Assembly (NCBI GenBank): GCA_025210455.1
Contig: JAOARQ010000038.1
Coordinates: 1-59,722, forward strand
DNA: 59,722 nucleotides
Direction: 5' to 3'
DNA from: Pelagimonas sp.
GTDB lineage: Bacteria; Pseudomonadota; Alphaproteobacteria; Rhodobacterales; Rhodobacteraceae
Shown here in pieces: positions 51,345-59,722 of the stretch; position 1 is the first letter of the stretch; each line of letters begins with the position of its first letter. Made by a program: the position numbers and the translations under genes. The notes under the pieces were generated by a model. It saw only the letters and a list, made by a program, of their open reading frames with translations. It did not search any database and was not told where the DNA came from.

Positions 51345-52502
51345 ATGTCGCGTGGGCTATATATCTCGGGCGGGGCACATGCCGCGGGCCTGCTGTGGTT
51401 GCTGCTGGCCGGTGTGTTTACATCCGAAGCCCCCGAGGTGGAGGTGACCGAGGTTCAGGTAATTTCAGAGGCAGAGTTTGCGGCTTTGACCCAGCCGGAC
51501 CCGGTGGTGCAGCCAACGCCTGCGCCGCCGCCCGTGCCCGAACCTGTGCCAGAGCCTGAACCGCAGCCAGTCCCCACACCGGAACCGACCCCCGAACCTA
51601 TTCCTGAGCCAGAACCGGTGCCAGATCCTGTTCCCGCGCCGGAACCCGTGCCAGCACCAACCCCGGCGCCAGAGCCTGTTCCAGAGCCTGAGCCTGTACC
51701 AGACCCCGTTCCAGTACCCGAGCCTGCGCCTTTGCCTGCGCCGGTTCAACCTGCGCCGCCACGGGTGGCTGCGCCGGTGTCGTCATTGCGGCCCAAGCCG
51801 CGCCCGGCCCCGCGTGTGGCCAGTGAACCGCAAGCGCCGCCGCCCCCTGATGCGGTTGAGGCGCCCGAGACCCAGCAGGCGGCGTCGCCCGATGCCACCA
51901 GCCCGGATGTTGTGGACGAGGCGCAGGAACAGACAGCCCCACCAGAAACAGCGACCGAAATCGTCACCGAGGCCGAGCAGCCGGCGGGCACCGGAGCGCC
52001 GACCACGTCGCTGCGGCCGCAGGCACGCCCCAGCCGTGTGGCGGCTCAGCAACCCCAGGAGGCCCCGGCGCAGCCAGAGGTGAATGAAACACCGGACGAA
52101 GATCCGGTGGCGGATGCTTTGACGGCGGCCCTGCAAGAAGCCCTGAGTGCGGAGCCAGAACCGGATCCGGCCGCGCAGGCCGAAGGTATTCAGAACGCCA
52201 CCAATATCATTTCCACGGCAGTGTCGAATGAATGGGTCGTGGATGTAGGCAGCACCTGGGTCTATGCGGTGATCGACGTGGGCTTTACCCTTGGGCCAGA
52301 TCGCAAGGTGGTGCCGGACAGCATTCGGCTGGAAGGATCGCAGGGCGGAACAGCGCGCGATGTCGAAGTGGCCTTTCAGGTGGCGCGTCGCGCGATCCTG
52401 ACAGCGTCAGGCCGCGAGGGCTTTGGCCTGGATGCAGAGGATTATGACCTTTGGCGCGAGGTTATTTTGACCTTCAATCCGGAAGAAATGCGCCTGCGGT
52501 GA
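51345..52502 (+). CDS. tolA: TolA-like periplasm-spanning protein
   Basis: A 385-residue protein with a single N-terminal membrane helix (SGGAHAAGLLWLLLAGVF) and a long Pro/Glu/Val rod (about 50-155, repeats such as EPEPVPDPVPAPEPVP). An Ala/Pro/Gln-rich linker follows, then a TonB/TolA-like C-terminal domain (EWVVDVGSTWVYAVIDVGFT). The rod is proline-rich, like TonB, rather than the Ala/Lys helix of enteric TolA, which is usual in alphaproteobacteria. It starts nine bases after tolR. Repetitive DNA at about 51,500-51,760 could slip. Confidence 0.9.
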   Translation: MSRGLYISGGAHAAGLLWLLLAGVFTSEAPEVEVTEVQVISEAEFAALTQPDPVVQPTPAPPPVPEPVPEPEPQPVPTPEPTPEPIPEPEPVPDPVPAPEPVPAPTPAPEPVPEPEPVPDPVPVPEPAPLPAPVQPAPPRVAAPVSSLRPKPRPAPRVASEPQAPPPPDAVEAPETQQAASPDATSPDVVDEAQEQTAPPETATEIVTEAEQPAGTGAPTTSLRPQARPSRVAAQQPQEAPAQPEVNETPDEDPVADALTAALQEALSAEPEPDPAAQAEGIQNATNIISTAVSNEWVVDVGSTWVYAVIDVGFTLGPDRKVVPDSIRLEGSQGGTARDVEVAFQVARRAILTASGREGFGLDAEDYDLWREVILTFNPEEMRLR

Positions 52503-52657
52503 TCGCAATGGCCGTTTTGCGCTGAAAAATCGGCAATTCCCCGCCGCGTGCCCCTATCAAAGGTGTTTTGTCGCGGGGCAAAGACGGTTAATGTGCCCCA
52601 AAACCGGGCGTTAGACCCGACCATGAGAGCAGAGCAGTCCCGATGGAAGGAAACGCG

Positions 52658-53989
52658 GTGAACAAATTCTTCGCCTCCTTGGTGCTGGCCTTCGGGCTGG
52701 TCATTTCCCCGATAATCGCAGGAGGTGTGGCGGCGCAGGAGCCGTTGCGCATCGAGATCAACAAAGGGGTGATCCAGTCTTTACCGATTGCGGTGCCCAA
52801 CTTTGTCGCGGAAACGTCGGAAGCGCTGCAATATGCGGAACAGCTGGGCCGTGTTGTGGTGGGGGATCTTGTGGGGACCGCGCTATTTCGCGAAGTCCCG
52901 CGTGAGGCCCATATTGGCCGGATCAGCAGTTTTAACGCCCCGGTGCAATTCGCGGATTGGAAAGCGATCAATGCGCAGGCTTTGGTGACGGGCGCAGTCA
53001 GCACCGATGCTTCGGGTCGGGTGATTGTCAAATTCCGCGTCTGGGATGTGGCCGTTGGTCAGGAGATCGGTCAGGGCATGCAGTTTACTGCCACAGCGGA
53101 TGGCTGGCGCAGGCTGGCGCATAAGGTGGCTGATCAGGTTTATTCAAGGCTGACCGGGGAAGACCCGTATTTTGACAGCCGTGTGGTTTTTGTCAGTGAA
53201 ACCGGGCCCAAGAATGAGCGCCGCAAGCGTCTGGCGATTATGGATTATGACGGGGCCAATGTGCAGTATCTGACCGATGACAGCGCGATTGTGCTGGCGC
53301 CGCGCTTTTCCCCAGATGGATCGCGGGTGCTGTATACCAGCTATGCCACGGGCTTTCCGCGTATTCACATTCTGAGCGTCGGGGATGTGCGCGGGCAGAT
53401 TTTGCAGGCGAATGAAGGTGTCATGAGCTTTGCGCCGCGCTTTTCGCCGGATGGGCGGATGGTGATCTATTCGCTGACGCAGGGATCAAACACCGATATC
53501 TGGGCGATGGATGTGGCCACAGGCGCAACGCGGCGCCTGACGGCGACGCCCGCGATTGAAACCGCGCCGAGCTTTTCGCCGGATGGTCGGCAGATCGTGT
53601 TTGAATCGGATCGCTCGGGGTCGCAGCAGCTGTATATCATGCCCGCTGGCGGGGGTGAGGCGCGCCGGATCAGCTTTGGTCAGGGGCGCTATGGCACGCC
53701 GGTCTGGTCGCCGCGCGGGGATCTGATTGCCTTTACCAAACAGAATGCAGGGCGGTTTCATATTGGTGTGATGCGTGTGGATGGCAGCGAAGAGCGCCTG
53801 CTGACCGCGTCGTTTCTGGATGAAGGCCCCACATGGGCCCCAAATGGCCGGGTGATCATGTTCTCGCGCGAGACGCAGGGCGCGCAGGGATCATCGGCGC
53901 TGTATTCGGTGGATGTTTCCGGGCGTAACCCACAGAGGGTGCGCACACCGGCGGGGGCCTCTGACCCCAGCTGGGGGCCTTTGCAGTAA
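52658..53989 (+). CDS. tolB: TolB, periplasmic beta-propeller of Tol-Pal
   Basis: A 443-residue periplasmic protein. A signal peptide ([20 protein letters not shown]) precedes the mature start [20 protein letters not shown]. An N-domain ([20 protein letters not shown]) is followed by a six-bladed propeller with PD40 motifs ([39 protein letters not shown]). The GTG at 52658 is chosen because AAGGA lies six or so bases before it, while the ATG at 52643 is weakly placed. TolB links Pal, TolA and other envelope proteins. Confidence 0.96.
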   Translation: MNKFFASLVLAFGLVISPIIAGGVAAQEPLRIEINKGVIQSLPIAVPNFVAETSEALQYAEQLGRVVVGDLVGTALFREVPREAHIGRISSFNAPVQFADWKAINAQALVTGAVSTDASGRVIVKFRVWDVAVGQEIGQGMQFTATADGWRRLAHKVADQVYSRLTGEDPYFDSRVVFVSETGPKNERRKRLAIMDYDGANVQYLTDDSAIVLAPRFSPDGSRVLYTSYATGFPRIHILSVGDVRGQILQANEGVMSFAPRFSPDGRMVIYSLTQGSNTDIWAMDVATGATRRLTATPAIETAPSFSPDGRQIVFESDRSGSQQLYIMPAGGGEARRISFGQGRYGTPVWSPRGDLIAFTKQNAGRFHIGVMRVDGSEERLLTASFLDEGPTWAPNGRVIMFSRETQGAQGSSALYSVDVSGRNPQRVRTPAGASDPSWGPLQ

Positions 53990-54058
53990 GGCACAGAAGA
54001 TTTTGAAAATGGCCGGGCTGTGCTAGTCTGGCGCAAGACATAGAGCAGGACGAACAAG

Positions 54059-54571
54059 ATGACACACGCAGGTAAGGCATTGCTGCTGATGGGGGCGCTG
54101 GCTTTGTCGGCCTGCGCTTCGGGGCCGGATCGTTTTGACAATGGCGATCAGGGCGCAGGATTTGACACTGGTGGTGTGATCCCTGGCACGGTGGATGATC
54201 CGTCTTCGGCGGCCTATTTCCAGCAGCGTGTGGGCGATCGGGTGCTGTTCCCGGTGGACCAGTCGGATCTGACCGCCGAGGCGCGGGCTGTTCTGGAAGG
54301 GCAGGCGCAGTGGCTGCTGCTGAACGCCGACTATATGGCCATCATCGAAGGCCATGCGGATGAACAGGGCACGCGGGAATATAACCTTGCGTTGGGGGCG
54401 CGTCGCGCCAATGCGGTGATGGAGTATCTGGTGTCACGCGGTGTTCCGGCAAACCGGATGAAGTTTGTCAGCTATGGCAAGGAACGCCCGATTGAGGTCT
54501 GTTCGCAGGAAAGCTGCTATTCGCAGAACCGTCGTGCGGTGACGATCATCTCTGGCGGAGCGATTGGGTGA
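54059..54571 (+). CDS. pal: Pal, peptidoglycan-associated lipoprotein
   Basis: A 170-residue lipoprotein. The signal peptide ends ALALSAC, a canonical lipobox, so Cys19 is lipidated for the outer membrane. The OmpA-like domain has VLFPVDQSDLTAEARAVLEG, IIEGHADEQGTREYNLALGA and RRANAVMEYLVSRGVPANRM, with the D and R that hold diaminopimelate, and a disulfide pair in VCSQESCYSQNRRA. It anchors the outer membrane to peptidoglycan. Confidence 0.97.
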   Translation: MTHAGKALLLMGALALSACASGPDRFDNGDQGAGFDTGGVIPGTVDDPSSAAYFQQRVGDRVLFPVDQSDLTAEARAVLEGQAQWLLLNADYMAIIEGHADEQGTREYNLALGARRANAVMEYLVSRGVPANRMKFVSYGKERPIEVCSQESCYSQNRRAVTIISGGAIG

Positions 54572-54572
54572 T

Positions 54573-55385
54573 ATGATGCGGCGGGCGGTTCTTGGGGCTG
54601 TTGTTGCGATGGGTCTGGCCCTGCCAGTCGGGGCCGAGACACTGGCGGATATCAAGCAGGATCTGGCGATCCTGTCGGTTGAGCTGAAACGGCTGCAACG
54701 CGAGCTGAGCACCACGCAGGGCGCGGGCACGGTTGTGGGTGGCACGCAGCTGGACCGTATCACCACCATCGAAGGGGAGTTGCGCCGTCTGACCGGCAAG
54801 ACCGAAGAGCTGGAATTCCGCATCCTGCAGGTGACCAAAGATGGCACGGCGCGTATCCGTGATCTTGAGTTTCGCATCTGTGAAATGGAAGAGGGCTGTG
54901 ATCTGAGCCAGGTCGGGCAGGAGTCATTGGGGGGGCTGCTGGAAACCTCGCAGGCGCCTGATGTGACACCGCAACCGCAACAACCTGCCGAGGCGCAGCT
55001 GGCGGTGCGGGAAAAGGCTGATTTCAAGGCGGCGCAGGATGCGCTGGAGGCCGGAAAGCTGTCTGAGGCTGCCGGGCTGTTTGCCACGTTCCGCGATACC
55101 TATCCCTCTGGCCCGCTGGAAGTGCAGGCGCTGATTGGCGAGGGGCTGGCGCTGGACGGTCAAGGCGACACCAAAGAGGCGGCGCGGCGGTATCTTGGGG
55201 CCTATTCTGGCTTTCCGAAAGATCCCGATGCGCCGGAAGCGCTGTGGCGTCTGGGCGTGTCCTTGGGCAAGCTGGGATCGCGTGATGAGGCCTGTGTGAC
55301 CCTGACCGAAGTGTCGGACCGCTATCCAGACTCGCCTTTTGTGGCGAAGGCTAATGAAAGCGCGCAGGAGCTGGGCTGCAAGTGA
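54573..55385 (+). CDS. cpoB: CpoB/YbgF, Tol-Pal-associated TPR protein
   Basis: A 270-residue periplasmic protein with a signal peptide (RRAVLGAVVAMGLALPVGA). Residues about 25-105 form a coiled coil with repeated LKRLQRELST and TTIEGELRRLTGKTEELEF. The C-terminal half is three tetratricopeptide repeats (DFKAAQDALEAGKLSEAAGL, LIGEGLALDGQGDTKEAARR, ALWRLGVSLGKLGSRDEACV). The start at the ATG 54573 lies right after the pal stop; an earlier TTG overlaps pal. It coordinates outer-membrane constriction with peptidoglycan synthesis in enterics. Confidence 0.93.
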   Translation: MMRRAVLGAVVAMGLALPVGAETLADIKQDLAILSVELKRLQRELSTTQGAGTVVGGTQLDRITTIEGELRRLTGKTEELEFRILQVTKDGTARIRDLEFRICEMEEGCDLSQVGQESLGGLLETSQAPDVTPQPQQPAEAQLAVREKADFKAAQDALEAGKLSEAAGLFATFRDTYPSGPLEVQALIGEGLALDGQGDTKEAARRYLGAYSGFPKDPDAPEALWRLGVSLGKLGSRDEACVTLTEVSDRYPDSPFVAKANESAQELGCK

Positions 55386-56716
55386 GCCTTGATCAGCGCT
55401 TTGCCGAGGCGATGGGGCAGCTGCTAGGCCCTGATTTTCCGGATGAAGTTGCGCTGGCGGTCTCTGGTGGGGGCGACAGTATGGCCATGCTGTCGCTGGC
55501 ACATAACTGGACACGACACTGGGGTGTGAAACTGTGGGTTGTCACGGTGGATCATGGGTTGCGCGCAGACAGTGCCGCCGAGGCGCAGATGGTGGCGCAG
55601 GAGGCAAAGTTGCTGGGCTGGCCACATGCCACGCTGCGCTGGCATTGGGATGGCGCGGGCAATGTGATGGACGCGGCGCGCCGGGCGCGGTTGCAACTGA
55701 TCAATGGCTGGCGCGGTGCTGTGCGTCATGTGCTGCTGGCCCATACCCGTGACGATCTGGCGGAAACCTTTGTCATGCGCTTGCAGCGCGGGGCCGGGGT
55801 GGATGGGTTGTCAGCGATGCAGGGCCTGCGGCAGGTTGATCCCGGTGTGCTGGATGGGGGCTGTGATGGCGCGCGGCCCGAAGGCGAAAGCCAAAATCCT
55901 ATGATGGTGGTGCGCCCCTGTCTGAGCATGAGCCGCACTGAGCTGCGCCATTATGCGCGGGTGTTAAAAACCCCATGGGTGGAAGACCCGACCAACAGCG
56001 ATACGCGCTATGAGCGCGCAAGGATTCGCGGTTTTCTGACGCAATTGAATGAAAATGGTCTTGGTTCTGATGTTCTGGCGGATGCGGCACTGCGCATGGC
56101 GGACGCCAAAGAGGCCCTGCGGCGCAGGGCGGCGGATGTCTGGGACAGCTGTGGTTTTGAAGGGGTGTGTGAGGATCGGCCAACAGGCGAGATCATCCTG
56201 AAGCGCGATCCCTTTGCACAGGTGGAACGCGACACGCAGATGCGGCTGTTACAGGCGGCGCTGCGCTATGTGTCGGGCGCGGAATATGCCCCGAGGCGCG
56301 CCGCGCTGGTCGGGCTGTTTGAAGCCATCATGGCCGGGCGTGGCGGCACTCTGCATGGCTGCGAAACCCTTGTGGAGAAAGACGAAATCATCATCACCCG
56401 TGAATATCAGGCGGTGCGGGATCTGGCAGGTCTGGATGATTGGGATGGGCGCTGGATGCGCAACCCGCAGGGTGATTTTGATGCAGGGGATTGCGTGTTC
56501 GGGGCGCTTGGCGATGCGGGTTGGGCGCAATTGGGCGATGACCGTCTGCCGCTGCCCTACCGGCGCGCGCGCGCCACCCCGGCGCTATGGTGCGCAAACA
56601 CCGGGGTGTTAAAGGCGTCACCTTTGATGGCGGATTTTGGCGCGGGTCACGCGATCGTGGCAAATCCAGCCAAAGATTTCGCCCTAGGTTTCCGCCGCTT
56701 CCTTCTTTCGCATTGA
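55382..56716 (+). CDS. tilS: tRNA(Ile)-lysidine synthase TilS
   Basis: A 444-residue PP-loop ATPase that places lysine on C34 of tRNA-Ile(CAU), changing its codon from AUG to AUA. The PP-loop is SGGGDSMAML (S28-L37). HGLRADSAAEAQMVAQEAKL follows, then a family-specific HTRDDLAETFVMRLQRGAGV and WVEDPTNSDTRYERARIRGF. The C-terminal region is diverged, as usual. The GTG at 55382 overlaps the cpoB stop by four bases, so it is coupled. An essential gene expected once per genome. Confidence 0.95.
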   Translation: MSLDQRFAEAMGQLLGPDFPDEVALAVSGGGDSMAMLSLAHNWTRHWGVKLWVVTVDHGLRADSAAEAQMVAQEAKLLGWPHATLRWHWDGAGNVMDAARRARLQLINGWRGAVRHVLLAHTRDDLAETFVMRLQRGAGVDGLSAMQGLRQVDPGVLDGGCDGARPEGESQNPMMVVRPCLSMSRTELRHYARVLKTPWVEDPTNSDTRYERARIRGFLTQLNENGLGSDVLADAALRMADAKEALRRRAADVWDSCGFEGVCEDRPTGEIILKRDPFAQVERDTQMRLLQAALRYVSGAEYAPRRAALVGLFEAIMAGRGGTLHGCETLVEKDEIIITREYQAVRDLAGLDDWDGRWMRNPQGDFDAGDCVFGALGDAGWAQLGDDRLPLPYRRARATPALWCANTGVLKASPLMADFGAGHAIVANPAKDFALGFRRFLLSH

Positions 56717-56791
56717 AGTGGCGCAACCAATCTCTATGTTACACTCAACGCGCTGACTGGGCGCTTTTTCGCATTCAATAGGAGTTTTCCC

Positions 56792-58702
56792 TTGGGCAAC
56801 GCTCGTAACTTCGCCTTCTGGATTGTGCTGCTGCTTCTGATCGTGGCGCTTTTCCAACTGTTCCAGGATCCAGCAGGCACGCGCCAGAGCCGCGAAATGG
56901 GCTATTCGGACTTTATCAATGAAGTTCAGAATCAGAACGTCAAAGATGTGACGCTGGATGGGGAACGGGTCATCTACACCACCAATGACGGTGGCAAGTT
57001 TGTGACCATCAAACCCGATGATGCGGATCTGACCAATCAGCTGATTGCAGCGAAAATCCCGGTGACAGCCGAGGCGCAGCAGCAGTCTGGTTTTCAGGCG
57101 TTTTTGTTCAGCCTGCTGCCGTTCCTGCTGCTGATCGGTGTCTGGATCTATTTCATGAACCGCATGCAGGGTGGCGGCAAAGGCGGGGCGATGGGCTTTG
57201 GCAAATCCAAGGCCAAGCTGCTGACCGAAAAACATGGCCGTGTGACCTTTGATGATGTGGCGGGCATTGATGAGGCCAAGGAAGAGCTGGAAGAGATCGT
57301 GGAATTCCTGCGCAACCCGCAGAAATTCAGCAGCCTTGGCGGCAAGATCCCAAAAGGTGCGCTGCTGGTGGGCCCACCCGGAACTGGTAAAACCTTGCTG
57401 GCGCGTGCGATTGCGGGCGAGGCCGGTGTGCCGTTCTTCACCATTTCGGGGTCTGACTTTGTTGAGATGTTTGTGGGTGTTGGTGCCAGCCGCGTGCGCG
57501 ACATGTTCGAACAGGCCAAGAAAAACGCGCCTTGTATTGTGTTCATCGACGAAATCGACGCCGTGGGCCGTGCCCGTGGGCAGGGCTATGGCGGTGGCAA
57601 TGACGAGCGCGAACAGACGCTGAACCAGCTGCTGGTGGAAATGGACGGCTTTGAGGCCAACGAAGGCGTGATCATCGTTGCCGCTACCAACCGCCGCGAT
57701 GTTCTGGATCCGGCTCTGCTGCGTCCGGGCCGTTTTGACCGTCAGGTGACTGTGCCGAACCCGGATATCAAAGGCCGTGAAAAGATCCTGGGCGTGCATG
57801 CGCGCAAGACACCGCTGGGCCCTGATGTGGATCTGCGCATCATAGCACGTGGGACACCGGGCTTTTCCGGTGCGGAACTGGCGAACCTTGTCAATGAGGC
57901 GGCCCTGATGGCGGCGCGCATTGGCCGTCGCTTTGTGACCATGGAAGATTTCGAACTGGCCAAGGATAAGGTCATGCTGGGGGCGGAACGCCGCAGCATG
58001 GTGCTGACCGATGAGCAAAAGGAAAAGACAGCCTATCACGAAGCGGGCCACGCGGTTGTGGGGCTTGCCCTGCCGCAATGTGATCCGGTCTATAAGGCGA
58101 CGATCATCCCGCGCGGTGGTGCGCTGGGCATGGTTGTGTCCTTGCCGGAAATCGACCGCCTGAACTGGCATAAATCCGAATGCGAGGAAAAGCTGGCTAT
58201 GACCATGGCGGGCAAGGCGGCTGAGATCATCAAATACGGTGAAGAGAACGTCTCGAACGGGCCTGCGGGCGACATTCAGCAGGCGTCTGCGCTGGCGCGT
58301 GCGATGGTGCTGCAATGGGGCATGTCGGACAGAGTGGGCAACATTGATTATCGCGAGGCGGCAGAAGGCTATTCCGGCAATACCGCTGGCTTGTCGGTGT
58401 CGGCGCATACCAAAGAGATGATCGAAGAAGAGGTGAAGCGCTTTGTGCAGGACGCCTATGATCGCGCGTTCCAGATTCTCACCGATATGAATGAGGAATG
58501 GGAACGTCTGGCGCAGGGGCTGCTGGAATATGAGACCCTGACCGGCGAAGAGATCAAGCGCGTCATGAACGGCGAGCCGCCGCATAAAGACGACGATGAG
58601 GATGACACGTCGAATGATCGTCCGAGCCTGACAGCGGTGCCCAAGACCAAGCCAAAGGCGAAACCGACTGAGGATGGGGGCATGGAGCCTGAACCCTCCT
58701 GA
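56792..58702 (+). CDS. ftsH: ATP-dependent zinc metalloprotease FtsH
   Basis: A 636-residue membrane AAA+ protease. Two helices ([18 protein letters not shown] and [20 protein letters not shown]) frame a periplasmic domain. The AAA domain has Walker A GPPGTGKT (194-201), Walker [19 protein letters not shown] and the SRH region [20 protein letters not shown]. The protease zinc site is H416-E-A-G-H in [11 protein letters not shown], with the third ligand Asp in [14 protein letters not shown]. The start codon is TTG, set by AGGAG at 56780-56784; no ATG fits. It degrades membrane and regulatory proteins. A terminator follows. Confidence 0.98.
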   Translation: MGNARNFAFWIVLLLLIVALFQLFQDPAGTRQSREMGYSDFINEVQNQNVKDVTLDGERVIYTTNDGGKFVTIKPDDADLTNQLIAAKIPVTAEAQQQSGFQAFLFSLLPFLLLIGVWIYFMNRMQGGGKGGAMGFGKSKAKLLTEKHGRVTFDDVAGIDEAKEELEEIVEFLRNPQKFSSLGGKIPKGALLVGPPGTGKTLLARAIAGEAGVPFFTISGSDFVEMFVGVGASRVRDMFEQAKKNAPCIVFIDEIDAVGRARGQGYGGGNDEREQTLNQLLVEMDGFEANEGVIIVAATNRRDVLDPALLRPGRFDRQVTVPNPDIKGREKILGVHARKTPLGPDVDLRIIARGTPGFSGAELANLVNEAALMAARIGRRFVTMEDFELAKDKVMLGAERRSMVLTDEQKEKTAYHEAGHAVVGLALPQCDPVYKATIIPRGGALGMVVSLPEIDRLNWHKSECEEKLAMTMAGKAAEIIKYGEENVSNGPAGDIQQASALARAMVLQWGMSDRVGNIDYREAAEGYSGNTAGLSVSAHTKEMIEEEVKRFVQDAYDRAFQILTDMNEEWERLAQGLLEYETLTGEEIKRVMNGEPPHKDDDEDDTSNDRPSLTAVPKTKPKAKPTEDGGMEPEPS

Positions 58703-58722
58703 TCGGAACGTGATCGTGAAAG

Positions 58723-58749
58723 ATGCCGGCCCCTGTGGTCGGCATTTTT
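58723..58749 (+). terminator. Intrinsic terminator of ftsH
   Basis: ATGCCGGC pairs with GTCGGCAT (one G-T wobble) across a 7-nt loop and is followed by TTTTTCGTTTT, 20 bases after the ftsH stop. Confidence 0.9.
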
Positions 58750-58843
58750 CGTTTTGGCGAAGAAACGCGCATTTCTGGTGGGTTGATTGATCTTTCGCGG
58801 GCTGCCCCGTTAGGTTGCAGCAGGCAAGATAGGAAGATCCAAA

Positions 58844-59422
58844 ATGCAGGCACTTGTTCCCACCGATTACAGCGCGACAATCACCTGGCTGGGCAGAACT
58901 GCCGACCGCAAGGATGGTCTGGAATCGCAACCCTGCGATACGCTGGAGTTGAGCTTTGCCGGGGCCGAAGGAGAGGCGCGTTCTGGGCTGACACGCCCGG
59001 CCTGCCCGCGGGTGAAAGATGTCTATGAAACCGGAACTGAAATCCGCAATGTGCGCCAGCTTTCGGCCATGTCAGCCGAGGAACTGGCTGATATTGCACA
59101 GGATCTGGATCTGACAGCGCTGGATCCAGCCTGGATCGGCCTGAGCCTTGTGGTGGAAGGGTTGCCAGATTTCAGCCATGTTCCACCGGGCGCGCGGTTG
59201 CAGGCCGCAAGCGGGGCCACGCTGGTGGTGGATATGCTGAACCTGCCGTGTAATTTTGCCGGGCGGTCAGTGGAAAAGGCGGCACCGGGGCATGGGATCG
59301 GCTTTAAGCAGGCGGCCAGTGGCAAACGTGGCGTGACGCTGTGGGTCGAACGCGAAGGGCGCATTTCTGTTGGTGATCCTGTACGCCTGTTTGTGCCGGG
59401 GCAACGGGGCTGGAAGGGCTAA
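58844..59422 (+). CDS. MOSC-domain-like protein
   Basis: A 192-residue protein that looks like a stand-alone MOSC domain. MOSC domains carry sulfur or bind the molybdenum cofactor, as at the end of Moco sulfurases. The segments include DTLELSFAGAEGEARSGLTR, PACPRVKDVYETGTEIRNVR with a Cys at the position used for sulfur transfer, IGLSLVVEGLPDFSHVPPGA and LVVDMLNLPCNFAGRSVEKA, which carries a second Cys. The assignment rests on the overall plan and the Cys context. There is no signal peptide. It is a single gene between ftsH and fhs. Confidence 0.75.
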   Translation: MQALVPTDYSATITWLGRTADRKDGLESQPCDTLELSFAGAEGEARSGLTRPACPRVKDVYETGTEIRNVRQLSAMSAEELADIAQDLDLTALDPAWIGLSLVVEGLPDFSHVPPGARLQAASGATLVVDMLNLPCNFAGRSVEKAAPGHGIGFKQAASGKRGVTLWVEREGRISVGDPVRLFVPGQRGWKG

Positions 59423-59581
59423 GAAATTTCCCTGTGTCCTCAGCATGTTTCCGATAGGCGCAGTGCTTGGGAAATCAAAGACGCAACATCAACGTGAAAT
59501 GTCGGATTCGCAGCCGCATCTGGTCGGGGATCGCTTTACGGGTGAACCCAGTTAAACACTCTCCAACGGGACGCTGAGAAG

Positions 59582-59722
59582 ATGGCCTATAAGACTGATA
59601 TTGAGATAGCGCGTGAGGCGCGTAAGAAGCCTATTCAGGAAATTGGTGACAAGCTTGGGATACCTGCGTCAGAGTTGCTGCCTTATGGGCATGACAAGGC
59701 GAAGGTTGGTCAGGATTTCATC
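59582..59722 (+). CDS. fhs: Formate--tetrahydrofolate ligase, 5' end only
   Basis: The first 47 codons, cut by the window edge. The start [20 protein letters not shown] and [17 protein letters not shown] match the conserved N-terminus of Fhs, including the PYG.xKAK stretch. Fhs makes 10-formyl-THF from formate, THF and ATP in the cytosol, used in C1 assimilation by many roseobacters. The ATG follows GCTGAGAAG. The P-loop lies beyond the window. The 159-base upstream gap contains no gene and no riboswitch that I can recognise. Confidence 0.88.
   Translation, partial: MAYKTDIEIAREARKKPIQEIGDKLGIPASELLPYGHDKAKVGQDFI

Noticed and set aside
51500-51760. Tandem repeat DNA as a mobile or CRISPR-like array
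   Set aside because: It is the coding sequence of the Pro/Glu rod of TolA, with codon-level repetition and no spacer structure.
59423-59581. Riboswitch or small gene before fhs
   Set aside because: The short frame at 59370-59555 overlaps the MOSC gene in another frame. No folate-, SAM- or glycine-type aptamer pattern is apparent.

Overview
The window looks like the chromosome of a marine alphaproteobacterium of the Rhodobacteraceae (Roseobacter group: Ruegeria, Leisingera or Phaeobacter-like). The grounds are high GC, an mcl1 gene of the ethylmalonyl-CoA pathway, a tmpA/tmpB phosphonate pair, an FYDLN-acid protein, many secondary and ABC transporters, and the order tolQRAB-pal-cpoB-tilS-ftsH followed by fhs. 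Everything here was read from sequence alone; no database search was run.

1-2.3 kb is a decayed integration site. An initiator tRNA-Met is followed tail-to-tail by the remnant of a serine-recombinase-like gene, which is split by an IS2-group IS3-family element. The IS has a nonsense codon in orfB, recognisable inverted repeats and a 5-bp target duplication differing at one base. 2.3-5 kb holds tmpB-tmpA for (trimethylamino)ethylphosphonate breakdown with a divergent LysR regulator. 5-11 kb holds a 1041-residue secreted RTX/VCBS protein ending in a strong terminator, then a convergent LuxR-type response regulator and histidine kinase. 11-15.5 kb holds a GPH-type transporter, a membrane AraC regulator, a small lipoprotein and an NAD(P)-binding SDR protein.

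15.8-20.8 kb is the most unusual block: a secreted DUF2271 protein with a flavinylation-like motif, a PepSY membrane protein fused to a complete flavodoxin/FAD/NADPH reductase, a secreted ankyrin-repeat protein, and ApbE (FMN transferase). It reads as an NADPH-to-periplasm flavin electron-transfer system. 20.8-28.9 kb is a peptide-type ABC uptake operon led by an N-formylglutamate amidohydrolase, with a divergent class I glutamine amidotransferase and a LysR gene. 29-38.3 kb is mostly housekeeping and regulatory: tRNA-Ala(GGC), FYDLN-acid protein, YgjP-like metallopeptidase, GntR, a thioredoxin/CcdA pair, accA, AraC-GyrI, LysE with divergent Lrp, a membrane C13 peptidase, and mcl1.

38.4-42.6 kb is a D-amino-acid module: dgcN, dgcA, a secreted unknown and a class IV D-amino-acid transaminase. 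Together they could pass nitrogen from D-amino acids to D-glutamate, then through N-acetyl-D-glutamate to N-acetyl-L-glutamate. A phased array of TGCGAA-type boxes precedes dgcN. A 75-bp inverted-repeat element and an intrinsic terminator lie between dgcN and dgcA. 42.6-47.5 kb holds a BON/OmpA-like envelope protein, a TIGR03862 flavoprotein, an MscS channel and an HNH protein. 47.6-59.7 kb is the Tol-Pal envelope region, interrupted by a leucine-rich-repeat gene and an MFS gene, followed by tilS, ftsH, a MOSC-like protein and the first 47 codons of fhs, cut by the window edge.
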